Shown here: piece after piece, positions 1 through 11,273 of the stretch
Position numbering within the stretch: the first letter of the stretch is position 1
Layout: each line of letters begins with the position of its first letter
Assembly: GCA_963932145.1 (NCBI GenBank)
Contig: OZ010586.1
Location: forward strand, 56,848,650-56,912,649
Length of the DNA: 64,000 nucleotides
Origin: Acanthosepion lycidas
Lineage: Eukaryota > Mollusca > Cephalopoda > Sepiida > Sepiidae
Reading direction: 5' to 3'
Made by a program: the position numbers and the translations under genes
The notes under the pieces: model-generated
Database searches by the model: none
What the model was told of the DNA's origin: nothing
Seen by the model: the letters and a program-made list of their open reading frames with translations, nothing else

Positions 1-1229
1 TCTTACATTTATTCTTCAATCCGTGTTGAATTCCTTTCTTTTGAAACAATGTAAAAAATTGTAGTTAGTAGAATCATTTACTGCGGTCGCCCAACATGAC
101 TTTCAATAATTTTGTGATAATACTGTTAAAGTAGTTTACTATTTTCATCTATTTTGGGATCTGACTACTTCTTAACAAATAAATTCGATGTAACAATGCA
201 GCTATCATTTTGGAATCTAAAGATGCAGTTTGAATCCATCCGGCATAAGATCTGAGCACAAAATCTTTTTTTGTGTTTTGGAAATACACTCTCTTCATTA
301 TATGATTACAAAATCCGTAATAAAAACTGATAGAGCCTAGTTATCTTAATTTACATACAGCAATACAATTCACCGAAATGTGCCTATTTCGTTCACTGTA
401 TCAATAAGATATTGATAAATCCTTAGATTTGTCTGTTTGGTCAAAGAACAATTTACCTGGATTCATGAGAAAAACTCCAACCAATAAAATATTATTGTGA
501 ACTAATGTAAAACGTTCCCTTGATATATGTTTCATATAGTTCGTTGAGTGTTTTACTGGCTCTCTAAACCTTAGAAAATTGAGATTCTTCCAAGGAGCGA
601 CTATTTACCTAGGTCTTCTGGGTTTAGAATACCAAATGGATTACAAGCTGGTTATAAAGAGTTCCATTTAAAGTTGTTACATATCTATCTGACGAAAACC
701 GGAAATATTCCAACCGAAGCATAAAAAAGATGATTTCCAACTACCGAATTCTCCTAAATTCTGCTACAAAAATAATTGAAATATATTGAAAAATAATAAG
801 AATTTGATAATTATTTTGTGTATTTTTTAAGTTGATTTGATTTTCATATCAGATGTAATTATTATTATTAAAAATTCTCATTCTTTTGTATCATAATGCT
901 TTGTTAAAAAGAAAAAAAATTGATATGTATTATTTTATAGTTGCTTTCATGGGGAGAGTAAGAAAGGTAGATGCACTAATTAACTTAACTCACATGTAAG
1001 CACTACATAACCTCCGTTAACACGTGTTCAAATATACTTTGCAACATGAAAATATCATTGAGTTCATTATGAAATCTCTTTTTTTATTTTTACCATTAAT
1101 GTTGTTAGACAAGATATTAACTGTTTTCTCCCACAAGCCTCTTCCATCTTTCAAGCAACTTAATTCCATCCTGTCAAAACATCTTTTTCTTTATCAATTA
1201 AAAAAACGCCTACAGGTGAAAAGTTTCAG
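1..1229. other. AT-rich stretch, nothing recognised
   Basis: I see no coding frame of convincing length, no repeat family I know and no RNA gene here. The short frame that runs into the TTA array at its right edge is made largely of low-complexity leucine codons and is not a gene. Confidence 0.6.

Positions 1230-1289
<60 letters not shown>
1230..1289. repeat. (TTA)n microsatellite
   Basis: About 19 uninterrupted TTA/ATT units, a simple trinucleotide array. It makes an artificial poly-leucine reading frame. Confidence 0.97.
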
Positions 1290-1290
<1 letters not shown>

Positions 1291-1454
1291 TTAGAGAATT
1301 CTATAAAAGACAGAATACATGATAATAAGTTTGGTGAATGTGGCAGACTAGTAAAAACTTCCCAAGTAGTAAATATTCTTACCTGGTCAGAAAAGAAACA
1401 GGCGATCTGAAGTTATCCGGTTGAAATATTACAATTCTTTCGTTACTTTCAGAC

Positions 1455-1950
1455 GAGGCTTTTCGTCAATTACTGTTTGATAGTAATATTTTGATATTTG
1501 GTGATAGCCCCAGACTCAACACATAGGTCTTCATAAAGTGCATTGAGGAGTTAATGCTGCCTTGGGTTAAGAGGGTGACTGCTGGAAGACCCTATGTCTG
1601 GCAACAGGACTCAGCACCGTACCACATAGAGAAGAACCCAGTCATGTCTTATGTCCGATGTCTCATGTGATTATGATGTGTGGGACGGCGTTTGAGCGAG
1701 AGACCAATAAGACGCCTTGTAGCAAAAAAGATGAACTGAATGCTAGGATTATGGCAGCATTCACCAAATTAAACAAGGAAGCCGCCCAGAAGAGATGCAA
1801 CAGATTTCGAAGTCATCTGGAGGCCGTGGTTGAAGCCAAAAGCGATTTTATTGAATAAGGTTACTCTGCAGTATTTCAAGATATTTTTGTGTAATTTTGG
1901 TAAATATATCTGTTAAAATGAGATGTCAGTGTTATTTTTATTTTTTACGT
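1455..1950 (+). mobile_element. Tc1/mariner transposase relic (C-terminal part)
   Basis: Remains of a DDE transposase of the Tc1/mariner (IS630) superfamily. The plus strand at 1593-1619 encodes YVWQQDSAP, the usual context of the second catalytic aspartate, preceded by LPWVKRVTAGRP. From about 1685 another frame encodes the family C-terminus: ERETNKTPC, then a helical basic segment RFRSHLEAVVEAKSDF, ending at a stop at 1856-1858. Between the two blocks the stretch that normally holds the third acidic catalytic residue (a WPP-SPD-NP-D segment) is largely missing, and the frame changes, so this is a dead fragment. The N-terminal DNA-binding domain is not visible and no terminal inverted repeat was found. 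A short AT-rich 3' tail runs to about 1950. The family call is from memory of the conserved blocks. Confidence 0.82.
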
Positions 1951-2216
1951 AATTTAGACGACAATTTATCCATCGCACTCTGTAGATAGAAAAATTGTGG
2001 TATCTTGTATGTTATGGCACGTAAATATATGTTATATTCATACAGATTAATATCACAATTGCGCACTCAAACGCATACATACACATTAAATGTTTTCAAC
2101 AGTTCTTAACATTCTTTTTTGAAAACTACCACAGTACAAAATAGGTTTTTCTTAGGAAACTTTTGCCCACACGTAAAATGCGCACGTACATATAGACACA
2201 CATACACCCACAGACG

Positions 2217-2218
<2 letters not shown>

Positions 2219-2283
<65 letters not shown>
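2219..2283. repeat. (TA)n microsatellite
   Basis: About 32 perfect TA units, followed some 30 bp later by a short TG/CG-rich run (2320-2341). Any protein read through it (alternating Ile-Tyr) is an artefact. Confidence 0.97.
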
Positions 2284-2288
<5 letters not shown>

Positions 2289-2342
2289 AAATATTATTGA
2301 TAGTCAGGGTCTCGATATATATATGTGCGTGTGCGTGTGTGC

Positions 2343-3548
2343 TTAAATGGAAAGTACGCTTTCATATTTTTCATAGCCATAATTAATGATTCTAAAACGA
2401 GCCTCTAATTTCCTATTTTATATAGTTGCCATACTCCAGTCTATCATTACGTAAGGTTACTAAATTTGACTTATGTTTCCATTTTCTCATCAAAAATTTA
2501 TTAGCTTTTCCATCCTCTTTTTCTGAACAATCTTGTTAATTTCAAATCAATAAAATGTCCAATTAATTGCATAGTATATAAATCCGATACAAATTAAAGA
2601 TGAAGTGCAAAACAAATACTAAGAAAACCGTAAATTATTAAAACTATAAACGTTCTTCATTTTAAGTTGACTATAACTTTGAGAAATATGCAAAAAATAT
2701 AATTATTAAAAATAATTTAGAAAATTGAATTATCAATCATTTTAAAGATTCAGTCACAAAATTCAGTTACAAAAGTAAACGTTAAAAGAAAGGGCTCATT
2801 TTATCTTTGTTTTTTAATTAGTTCGTAATGTTCTGAAGTTTTATTGTAGTAAGATTATTCAGTTATTCAGTAAAATGCCAGATCATAACAAATTTACTTA
2901 TGTTGTATTCTCATTTCTAGATATTATGTTTAGTTTTTTCTTGTTGTTAAATCGATTCTGTGCTAATGGTAATAAATATCATCTGAAAACATTGCTAATG
3001 GCTCTTACCAAAACAAAATGGTTGCTATAATAATATATCGACTCTCCACGTAATAACTTACATAAAATAACGATCTATGCTCTTCTTCGGAAGTTTGGTC
3101 AATATTGAAAAGATATTCAAATAATCTGAACTGATATTGATTACAAACAAATTTTAATCAAATACGAGCCTTGTCAGGCGATTTTTTTTACTGCTTACTG
3201 ATTCGGAAATCCCGTTCCTAAATGTATGAACGGACTTTCGAGAGAATTGATATTCCATAGCATAGTTAAATTGAACGACATTTATACTGAATTCATATAT
3301 CGAACTAGGTTGCATTACAACTCTTCACATAGACGTAAGCAAAATGATTTGAAGTTACAATTCTAGTTATTTAATTTTCTTCATTAAAAAAGAAAGACCA
3401 TCTCTCTCAAAAAGCAATATTTTATACTTTCGTCCGTTAGGTGACAATCTCTCTAGGTCAACTAATTTAGAAGGTGCAAATCTTATCCCATCGCAACTAC
3501 AGTCAACAATATGTGAGTCGTATTAATGTTTCTGATATCCTAATTCTG

Positions 3549-3549
<1 letters not shown>
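2343..3549. other. AT-rich stretch, nothing recognised
   Basis: No gene, element end or repeat family recognised on either strand. Confidence 0.55.

Positions 3550-3620
<71 letters not shown>
3550..3620. repeat. (GATA)n microsatellite
   Basis: About 17-18 perfect GATA tetranucleotide units. Similar shorter arrays occur at 14738-14776 (mixed GATA/GAGA) and 38597-38629. Confidence 0.97.
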
Positions 3621-3967
3621 CTGAGTGTCATGGCGATATCAAAAATTGCCTATTTTTTCTTCACCAATTCAAATAAACGTACTTAATATTTATGCAAACA
3701 GTAAAGAAAAAATCGCGTATTAATAAGCAAAACTCGCAATAGAAATAAAGATTATTTTTTTATGTCATAAATATTGGAATTATGTTTCGATATTGTTATG
3801 CTTTCATGTTCATATTGTCATGTTTCCTCATTCCAGTTTTAATAATGTTAACTTTTTAGTCAACAAAAGTAAAAGTCAATCGATAGAAGAGGTTGATCAC
3901 GTCACGTCACAAGTCCTGAAACAGAGGCATCATATGTATTGCAGTGTCATATCAGCAGTGGTGTTTC

Positions 3968-4380
3968 CTTATTCTTTTTTAACTGGTATCACTTAATGCA
4001 AGGCAGTAAAGCCACTAAGACACAAGGGGGTTACAGAGTGTGGAAGAATTAGGAACAGAAACATTAATAATGAGCATGAAGAGAAAAGAATAATCAGAAG
4101 TGCTGTAGATAGTGATTGATATTGCATTTAAAGTTTTGCAGAGTAAAGTTGGTTGGAAAGCATGAAGTCGGAAGGGAGTTCCATAAGCGAGAAGTAAAAG
4201 AAAAGAAATTGTTAGCATAGGATTTATGGTTACATTTAGCCAGCTTAACTGTAAGTTGATGAGATCTTGATGCTAGTCTAGTACTGCAGTTAAATTCAAA
4301 AAGTCTAGTTACTATAGCGAAGAGTTCATCCGAACAATTTACCATGAAAGTATTTATAGAAAAGGCACACAGTTCTAAGG
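3968..4380 (-). mobile_element. Jockey/CR1-like LINE, 5'-truncated 3' end
   Basis: Minus-strand copy of the same LINE family seen in better condition at 60.8-63.9 kb. The frame covering 4345 to 4094 reads the family's C-terminal block: NCSDEL, then FEFNCSTRLASRSHQLTV, then ANNFFSFTSRLWNSLP, ending FKCNINHYLQ. Just upstream (to about 4380) VCLFYK continues the block in another frame. Below 4094 lies the family 3' UTR, including a stretch around 4010-4035 that reads CTTGTGTCTTAGTGG on the minus strand and recurs on the plus strand at about 15.79 kb. Only the last ~95 residues and the UTR remain, typical of 5' truncation during target-primed reverse transcription. Confidence 0.85.
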
Positions 4381-5688
4381 CAAGATAACCTAAAAGAGCC
4401 TATCGCTCTTCAGGTAGGCTTTGAATTCAGAGTTTTCCTTCTACTAGAATAGTTGCAATCTCAACTTCACGCCATAGGGGAGGGGATGAGATGAGTTTAT
4501 AAATCCATCCATAAAGGGTGTTTGTGCAAAAATGAACGTAACGAACTTGGCTCGACGATTTCTCTTTCTACCCGCACATCCAAAGAGAAGTTTATACAAA
4601 AGCTAGTTCCTCTAAAAAAGCGTCCCAGTTGGAAGTTAAATTCCAGCTATGACTTATCAGCATTGCAAAATGGAAATTTCAGGTATTTTTGAGCTGAAAT
4701 TAGAAAAACTGTTATGAAAAGGAGCTTAATTCGTTTTTAAAGTTAATAATAATTTTATGCCGGCTACTGGTGCAAAATAATTTACACTTCATTTTAAATC
4801 GAGCTTAGATTATTAACCTTAAAATATATCATTGAAATAATGACTGATACTTATTATATATGAGTCGGTCAAAATTTACGTGTTCTTTAATTACAACAGA
4901 TTTAAGAATAAAAGTACATATACCAAATTGACAAATTGAACTTAAACATCTCCGGAAACCAAATCTAGTCCTCAACATAGTTTTCGTCCTTCTCAGTCGA
5001 AGTATTATACTTTTGAATGAAAACATGCATACTCTCCTGGTAGAAGCTCCTTGGTTTGCTTTCTTGGACATGTGCAAGTTGCCTATTTCGCTTTATTATC
5101 ATTAGACAACTGTTGTCCTTTGATTAGCTCCTCTATGAGTACAACAGGTGAAAACCTGAGGCTATCAGGACTGTAAAGTAAATGAAGCACTGCTCCCCAG
5201 CTATGCGATGGACATGCTTAATTGGCCGTTAAAATGATGCGAGGCTTTACTTTGTCATGTTAAACATCACATCAGATATCTTCAAATATGACCGAACTTG
5301 AAAAATCCTAGTTCTAAGTTTTTTTTTTATTTGTTTTTTTGTTTTTTATGCGCTCATGTAGGAGTTAAAATTAGTCTTGTCTAACAGCATGACTCCCTTC
5401 TAATCGTATGTCGTAGTGGCGGCTCTCACTAAGCCTGTAAAGCATACTCTGCCTACGACATCTTTCTAAGTGAATCTGGGTAGCGCCACTCCATTGATCC
5501 TCTTTTACTCACCACAACACAGATTAAAGGTGTTTATCTGAAAATTTCAGAAACTTTTGGTTAGCAAACAAGCTCTCTTCCTTCATGATGCATCAGTCTT
5601 CTATAAATCCACTTTATACTGACCTTAGTAGCCAAGAGAGTACACTAAATTGATCTGCTGTAGCGGGCCTGAACGTTTTCATTGTATT
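4381..5688. other. No gene seen
   Basis: No coding region recognised. The only structure noted is a 9-bp inverted pair ATGTCGTAG / CTACGACAT at 5408-5416 and 5453-5461, in a locally more GC-rich patch (about 5390-5520) that could be an old non-autonomous element. I cannot name it. Confidence 0.5.
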
Positions 5689-6003
5689 AACTGTATGATG
5701 GCACGGTGGAGTAATGGATAGCGGCTGGGAGAGCCGAGTTCGAATTCCAGTCGAATCCATTATATTCACTGACGTGCTAATACCCTTGATAAAAGTATGA
5801 ATCCTCTTCTTCTTTCCCCAGCTATGGATAAATAGCGGAACAGACCGGGTTATATAGTCTTGGATGGCAACTGGTCTACCGCAAAAAGAAATGGCAACCT
5901 ACTGCGAGAAAAAAATCTGCCTCGTCAGTAATGTATCGAAAGATAGATGATCACCTACGCGTGTATCACGCAGGGCACATAACTGAGTGACTGAACTGTA
6001 TGA
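5689..6003 (+). mobile_element. tRNA-derived SINE with 10-bp target-site duplication
   Basis: A complete-looking SINE. The element body (5699-5993, 295 bp) is flanked by an exact direct repeat AACTGTATGA at 5689-5698 and 5994-6003, which I read as the target-site duplication. The head starts TGGCACGGTGGAGTAATGG, resembling a tRNA 5' part with a pol III A box (about 5706-5721). GAGTTCGAATTCC at 5736-5748 fits the B box consensus GGTTCRANNCC. The body then has a tRNA-unrelated region with the phrases GCTAATACCCTTGATAAAAG and CCCCAGCTATGGATAAATAG, which recur in a minus-strand copy at 30.4-30.5 kb. There is no poly(A) tail. Cephalopods are known to carry several tRNA-derived SINE families; I do not assign a named one. 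It is not a tRNA gene, as no cloverleaf can be completed. Confidence 0.85.
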
Positions 6004-8960
6004 AAGCCTCTTCTTGTTTACAGGTTTCATTTGCAGCAACATCCCTCAAAGGTAAAATCAGTTCTTTCTTTCACTTTAGGATGGATCTATCGACATTTCT
6101 CACGTCACTCGTAACCTTTCTGTAACTATTAACTAAACTTCTGTGAATGTTTGCATCACTTTCTCCTTAATAAAGGGAAAAAACAGAAATTCTATGACAG
6201 GTCTTTTCTTTCTGCGTGTGTCCAAAAGGGCGGTTATTTTGAAACACGATTATAGATAGAATGCAGTTCCACAAATATCCACTTAAGCTTCTAGGCAAAG
6301 TTAGGTTTTAGAAAAGAATCCCTATGGAATTCTAGCCTGTACTTTTAAAATTAAATTAGAACAGGCATTACTATTTGACGAAAACTTTTAAAAAAATACG
6401 AACAGCTTGTCTACAATGTCTCGAATTCATGATGTTTAAAACTTCATAGTTGCTTAAGTGTTCAAAGAAAATCACTCTTTCTTTGCATTATGTGAGCTAT
6501 TGCTATTCTAACAACACTAACTTTTTTATATATGTAAAAATACCAGCATCCTCGTTATATATCAAATATTCTCAAGTGTTTTCTTGGTGTTTTTTTATAG
6601 ATGTTACAAGGATGACCTTTATTTTTTATTTCGGTACCATTTTTCAGAAAACAATTTAGGGGAGAGTAAATCTACGTCCTACATATATTAAGTGATTTAG
6701 GTGAATTATTAGCTTGATGCGAAAGTTTCCAGTGATTATTGCCAACATATATATTCAGAGCATCATTATTCGGCCGTCCAAACAGTTCTTGATTCTATTT
6801 TTGATTTGAGGGGAATATTTCCATCTTTTAAAGTTATCGACGAGAAAACAGAATGTTGCATGGAATGAAATGAGTGAGAGTCTTAAATGGACAGGTCTAG
6901 AGGATATGTCGTATATGGAAGAACTTCCATACCAACTTCATAATGGTTTGCTATGTCGCATTTGCAACATAAAACCTGGCAATGTCATGGAGTAAAATCA
7001 TTAACTAACTTTCTTCTCACTGGAAACTTTTGTATCATATTAATATGTTTTCTCTTACTATAACATGCAATAGTTTGCTCGTCTTCTTCTTGAGGTTTTT
7101 TTTAATCTATACTCTTCAGAGATCGGGGGAGGGCAATTGTTCTCCTCTGTTTCAGTGTCATTTATTTTGTTACCTGTTTTTTTTTGTTTGTTTGTTTGTT
7201 TGTTTTTTGGGTTTTTTTGCAAGGTCTGTAGTATTTTATTCTAATATTCCTTATTATTTTCTGCTCTTGTCTCGTCAATGCATATTTCCATTTGAGTGTA
7301 TCAATTCCTCATCACATAATCCTTGCAAGAAACCTTGGCGCGAAACTTCAGTACGAAAATTGTCGTTATTAATTTGATCATTACGTACTTTTCTTTTTTT
7401 TAATTTATATGTATTCATTGGTTTGACTAATGTATCTTTATGATTGAAAGAATTTCAGAAAATTTAATTTAATTTTAGAAAATAGTCCCGGAAAATTTGT
7501 TGATTCTAAAATACAAAAATTTTACGAATTTCCAAAATCCATAATTTTTTCACTTCTCTCGATAGGTCCAACTATTTTTCTGTTTTTTTTTTTCTTCTTA
7601 AGGTTTTACACACTAGACTGTATCAACAATCTGACAAGTTTTCTTCTCTTTCTATCCTATAACTAGATCTAGTCTTCTGCTCGAAATAGGGTCATTTGTT
7701 TGAATTTAAAACTCCCAGATAATATTTATTTGTTATTCTGAAACAGAAACTAGTTTTTGCATCTACTTTTTGTACATATGATCAAATCCCTATCGATAGC
7801 ACAATTCCCAGTGGAGTTTCTTTTCCTTTTCAATCATGATGCCGTTACTTGAGCAACTTACTGCTTATTATGTAAGTGATAATCTCATTTCTATATTCAC
7901 ATTTACTATTTTCCTGCGTTTTGTCCATTTTCGCTTCAATTAGTTTTATGGAATTGTCCTAGAGTGGCATTAATGGTGAGAAAAGCTTTAAGTTCCCGCC
8001 CACTTATTCTTTTGATGATATTCTGTAATGGTCTGAAACGCATACAACTTTCCTCTCTGTATTATGAGGATTTGACACGACATTTCAATGTATTTTGCTC
8101 CATTATTTTTCTTTATGATTAAATAATCGAAACGTGAAGAATGTTGCGTATTTTTTTCTGCAAATATGTTTTACTTTGCAAAAATTAATATTTTAATCCG
8201 AACAAAGGAATTGAATACAATATTTCATAGATGCTTGCTGACAGTTTCGTCCTAAAGCACTTGGGGGAAAGGTATGTCCGCAGCCTTTCCTACGTTCACT
8301 TGAACGTTATTCTTCTTAATACTGACTTCTTGTTACTGTTGGGCACAGAAAAAGAGAAAGAGTCAATCTGTGACAGCCTATCCCAACTTATTTTCGTTCT
8401 AAGTAGAAGCATTCAACCTATAATGAAGATAAGGAAGATCATCTTGTAAAACAAGAAAGAGATTCTTTTCTTGGATTTAGTTTATTTCTTGAAATTTATA
8501 TTCTGATTTTATGGGCGTCATTTGCACAGATAGGAAGCATTTGAGTCAGATTTTCTTCATGTACTCAATACTATTAGTAATACGATTTGTTCTTGTCAAG
8601 CAAAATAATATTGAACGTGAAAACAAAATATTTTGTATAATCGGAAATAGTGAAAAAAATCTTTTAAAGTCAAATTAAAATTATTGCTAAAAATTAATAT
8701 GTTGTAATAAAATAATTTCTTATTGAATATGACTCGAATTTCTTTCTATTTGTTCTTATGTAATATTTCGACTCGTAATTAAATTCGCAATTGAATGTGA
8801 AAATTCCATTAGAAAAATTTGTTTCTATGGGAAGATTTCAAAGCATTTTCACTTTATGTTTCAGAAACAATTTTTTCATTTTCTTATTTCTATAATGTTT
8901 CATTAAAGAAAATGTTCATAAAAATTATTCGTATTTGTTTGAAAAATAATTATATGTATA
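6004..8960. other. No gene seen
   Basis: About 3 kb of AT-rich sequence with short open frames of 60-115 codons that are T-rich and low in complexity (for example around 7160-7215, a GTTT-type run). No domain, element terminus or RNA gene recognised. Confidence 0.55.
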
Positions 8961-9000
8961 ATATTCAATCATATTCAATCATATTCAATCATATTCAGTC
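8961..9000. repeat. Four-copy 10-bp tandem repeat
   Basis: Four consecutive units of ATATTCAATC, the last with one change (A to G). A small direct tandem array. Confidence 0.95.
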
Positions 9001-10622
9001 ATTGATATTCAGGGATTCAAATGAATTAAGTTTGCATAGAGAATTGAACATCTTTATATTTCTCAAAAATAGAGTTTCTGTGTTTATAAATAAAACATAA
9101 GTTGGATGAACATTGTTATAAACAAAAAAAAACGATCAAATACAAAATAACCATTTATACATAAGCTTAGTAAAGTTCAATTCGTCAAAATATTCGGAGA
9201 AAAGTAAATGACTGAATGAAATATTTACTAAAAAAAGGAAAATCTCAGTATCTCCCAACAGACGTAAGGGTTTTGAAGAGAGAAGAAGTTCAAAAAATAT
9301 GCTCTACATTCACACTCTCTTATATTAGAAGTGCAACGCAGAACAGCCAGGTGTGCAGATTGTAAACCAAGAGAGTGTATTCAAAAGTAGTTCCACATTA
9401 GTTCCCAAACACTTCCATCAAAAGAAGACATTCCCAAGAACTGTGTACACATCATTCTATACAATTGGAGATTTGAGAAGCATCGGAAACCTGTAAACCG
9501 GGTAGGAACTTGGGAATTATGTATGGATGATGATGTATGGAGAAAAAATGGAAAACATCAAAGACTGAAATTAAAATAAGCTTTTTAAGATGAACGAAAG
9601 AATACATGCTCTGCTCAAATAATCCAAGCAACTGATCTGAACATCATATGGCAATATCTAATGAGAAAAGATAAGGCATTATGTTTAAGAATCAAAACAC
9701 AATTTAATAGATGAAAACGCAGGCATGGTTCAACAGATTCATGGGAAGAAGTTTTCCTATTCACAGTAATGCAGTGTTCAGACAGAAGATGAATACTTTT
9801 AAGTGTCGTTGTGCGGCCATTGTGTAGGAATAAATTTAAAGGGTTATACCATTGTGAAAAATATTTGAGTACAACAATACAAACGTTTCACTTGAAAGTC
9901 ATTAAAATGATTATGCTTATCGAAATATTCACCTCAGAACCGACATATATCTAGTGTTATTTGCCAGATAGAATACAGTGTGCCGTGCCTGTCACATTGC
10001 CAAGTTGAGTGCAATTTCTGTAGGGAAAGAACGGCTGATGGGCTCTGGTACCAGTCGAATGCGGCAATGTAAATCACAATCAATGCAAAAGAAAGATTCT
10101 CCGCATTAAAACAACACGTGACACTGCCGCCGCTGCTGCTGCTGATGATGATGATGAGGAGGAGGAGGATGAGGATGATGATGATGTTTGTCATTATTTA
10201 TTACTTGCGGGTACATTCCTGCATTGCGTCAGTTTCTCTATCAGTAAAATTAGTGCTACGGTCATTTGATTCCTACTGGCCACAAAAGTCGATATTGTTT
10301 TAAGAAGGAAGATTTTTTTTCCATATAAACTGGTCTATGGAAATGAACGGGCATCATTCTCGGGATTTCATTTGAACAACCATTCCGTGCACTTGAGAAA
10401 GTGAATCGTTGAAGACTCCTATAAACCAACTTTTGTCTCCGTACAATTTGCATATCTTCTGCATTGGATCAGATTATTTGACAGATAGAAAAGTGATCGG
10501 AGAGAATATTCTCTGAAGCTAAAGAATCCTGTCGTCTACTTGTTTTAATTCTTTATCTGAATGAGTTTCATCAAACTCACAGAGTATCGACAAATGTTTG
10601 AACCTATTGTGAACCTATTTGG

Positions 10623-10625
<3 letters not shown>
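9001..10625. other. Mostly unrecognised; GAT/GAG triplet run
   Basis: No gene identified. A purine-rich triplet run of GAT and GAG units lies at 10140-10187. The region 9560-9800 gives fragments such as RRHGSTDSWEEVF that faintly recall a Tc1-type transposase, but they are too weak to annotate. Confidence 0.4.

Positions 10626-10670
<45 letters not shown>
10626..10670. repeat. (TA)n microsatellite
   Basis: About 22 perfect TA units directly abutting the hammerhead-like motif at 10671-10712. Confidence 0.95.
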
Positions 10671-10673
<3 letters not shown>

Positions 10674-10712
10674 CTGATTTCGCGTTTCGCCTTTCAAGGC
10701 TTCATCAGATCC
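10671..10712 (-). ncRNA. Hammerhead-like ribozyme motif (probable PLE terminal relic)
   Basis: On the minus strand this reads GGAT, CTGATGA, AGCCTTGAAAGGC, GAAAC, GCGAAATC. That matches the hammerhead core: CTGATGA (10702-10708), a stem-loop with GCCT pairing to AGGC around a TGAA loop, then GAAAC (10684-10688). One unpaired A sits between the core and stem II, stem III is reduced to about one pair, and stem I is weak, so activity is doubtful. Hammerheads of this small type are known from the terminal repeats of Penelope-like elements, and this one abuts a (TA)n array as the other PLE ends in this window do. No PLE coding sequence lies nearby, so it would be an orphan fragment. Confidence 0.45.
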
Positions 10713-11026
10713 AAAAACGAAAGAAAGGAACGTGTGTATGTGTGTGTGTGTGTGTATTTGTGTGTATGCTTAAATAATGAATCATAGTACATTTTTCCTA
10801 AGCTGTTGTTTCACTTGATTAAATAAAAAAAAAATGAGTGATTTTTTAAAAACCCGTTAATATTTATTCTGTATCATTTTCTTTCTTCTTTAATCACGAG
10901 AAATAAATCTCGATAAAGTTGTAACCTCTGTCTGTCTGTTTGTTTGTTTGTTTGTTACAGAACTCTTCCCAGGGTTTTGGAGATAGATCCCCATAACCAT
11001 ATATATTCTGAAACTACATTAACCGG

Positions 11027-11273
11027 GGTACTTGGATAAGTATATTTCATTTTGATAAAAAGGGTCCTTGTGGGGCACAATCATCCTCTACTGAAAATAT
11101 TTTTCCCTTTGATATAAATTAAATTTGAATTTGAACAAGGGAATGACTCCTAGGATACTTGGATAACTGTAGTTCATTTTGATCGGTGGGGGGGGGGGAG
11201 TACAAAGCCCCACTGAAAATTTTTTCCCCTTTGATTTAATTAAATTTAAACTTGAACAAAGGAATGACTCCTA
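11027..11273. repeat. Two-unit tandem repeat of about 125 bp
   Basis: Two diverged head-to-tail units, 11027-11152 and 11153-11273. Both start GGTACTTGGATAA or GGATACTTGGATAA, share CATTTTGAT, CCACTGAAAA or CTACTGAAAA, TTTTTCCC, and both end in a GAATGACTCCTA block. The second unit contains a G run (11188-11199). A TCTG/TTTG-rich run (10926-10957) precedes the pair. The element family is unknown to me. Confidence 0.8.

Noticed and set aside
2119-2346. Open frame of 75 codons across the TA array, and similar frames at 18165-18494, 35284-35526, 35850-36272, 45794-45976, 47999-48181 and 58329-58523
   Set aside because: The frames exist only because (TA)n has no stop in the Ile-Tyr register; the flanks are not protein-like. 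Parts of the 35-36 kb region are explained by the PLE on the other strand.
5699-5760. Possible tRNA gene (A and B box)
   Set aside because: No acceptor stem or 3' half can be folded; the body and 10-bp target duplication identify a SINE. The same holds for 25125-25232.
7030-7377. 115-codon hydrophobic frame
   Set aside because: T-rich low-complexity sequence; the apparent membrane segments come from TTT and GTTT runs.
8961-9000. Short regular repeats as a CRISPR-like array
   Set aside because: Direct tandem repeat without spacers, in eukaryotic DNA; likewise the 22-bp repeat at 46953-47013.
8819-9100. 93-codon frame rich in Phe, Ile and Asn
   Set aside because: Composition follows the AT bias, it contains a 10-bp tandem repeat, and there is no domain or context.
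9560-9850. Possible Tc1 transposase remnant
   Set aside because: Only a faint RRHGSTDSWEEVF-like resemblance with many stops; it could be chance.
10118-10303. Met/Arg-rich frame in GAT/GAG triplets
   Set aside because: Simple-sequence artefact.
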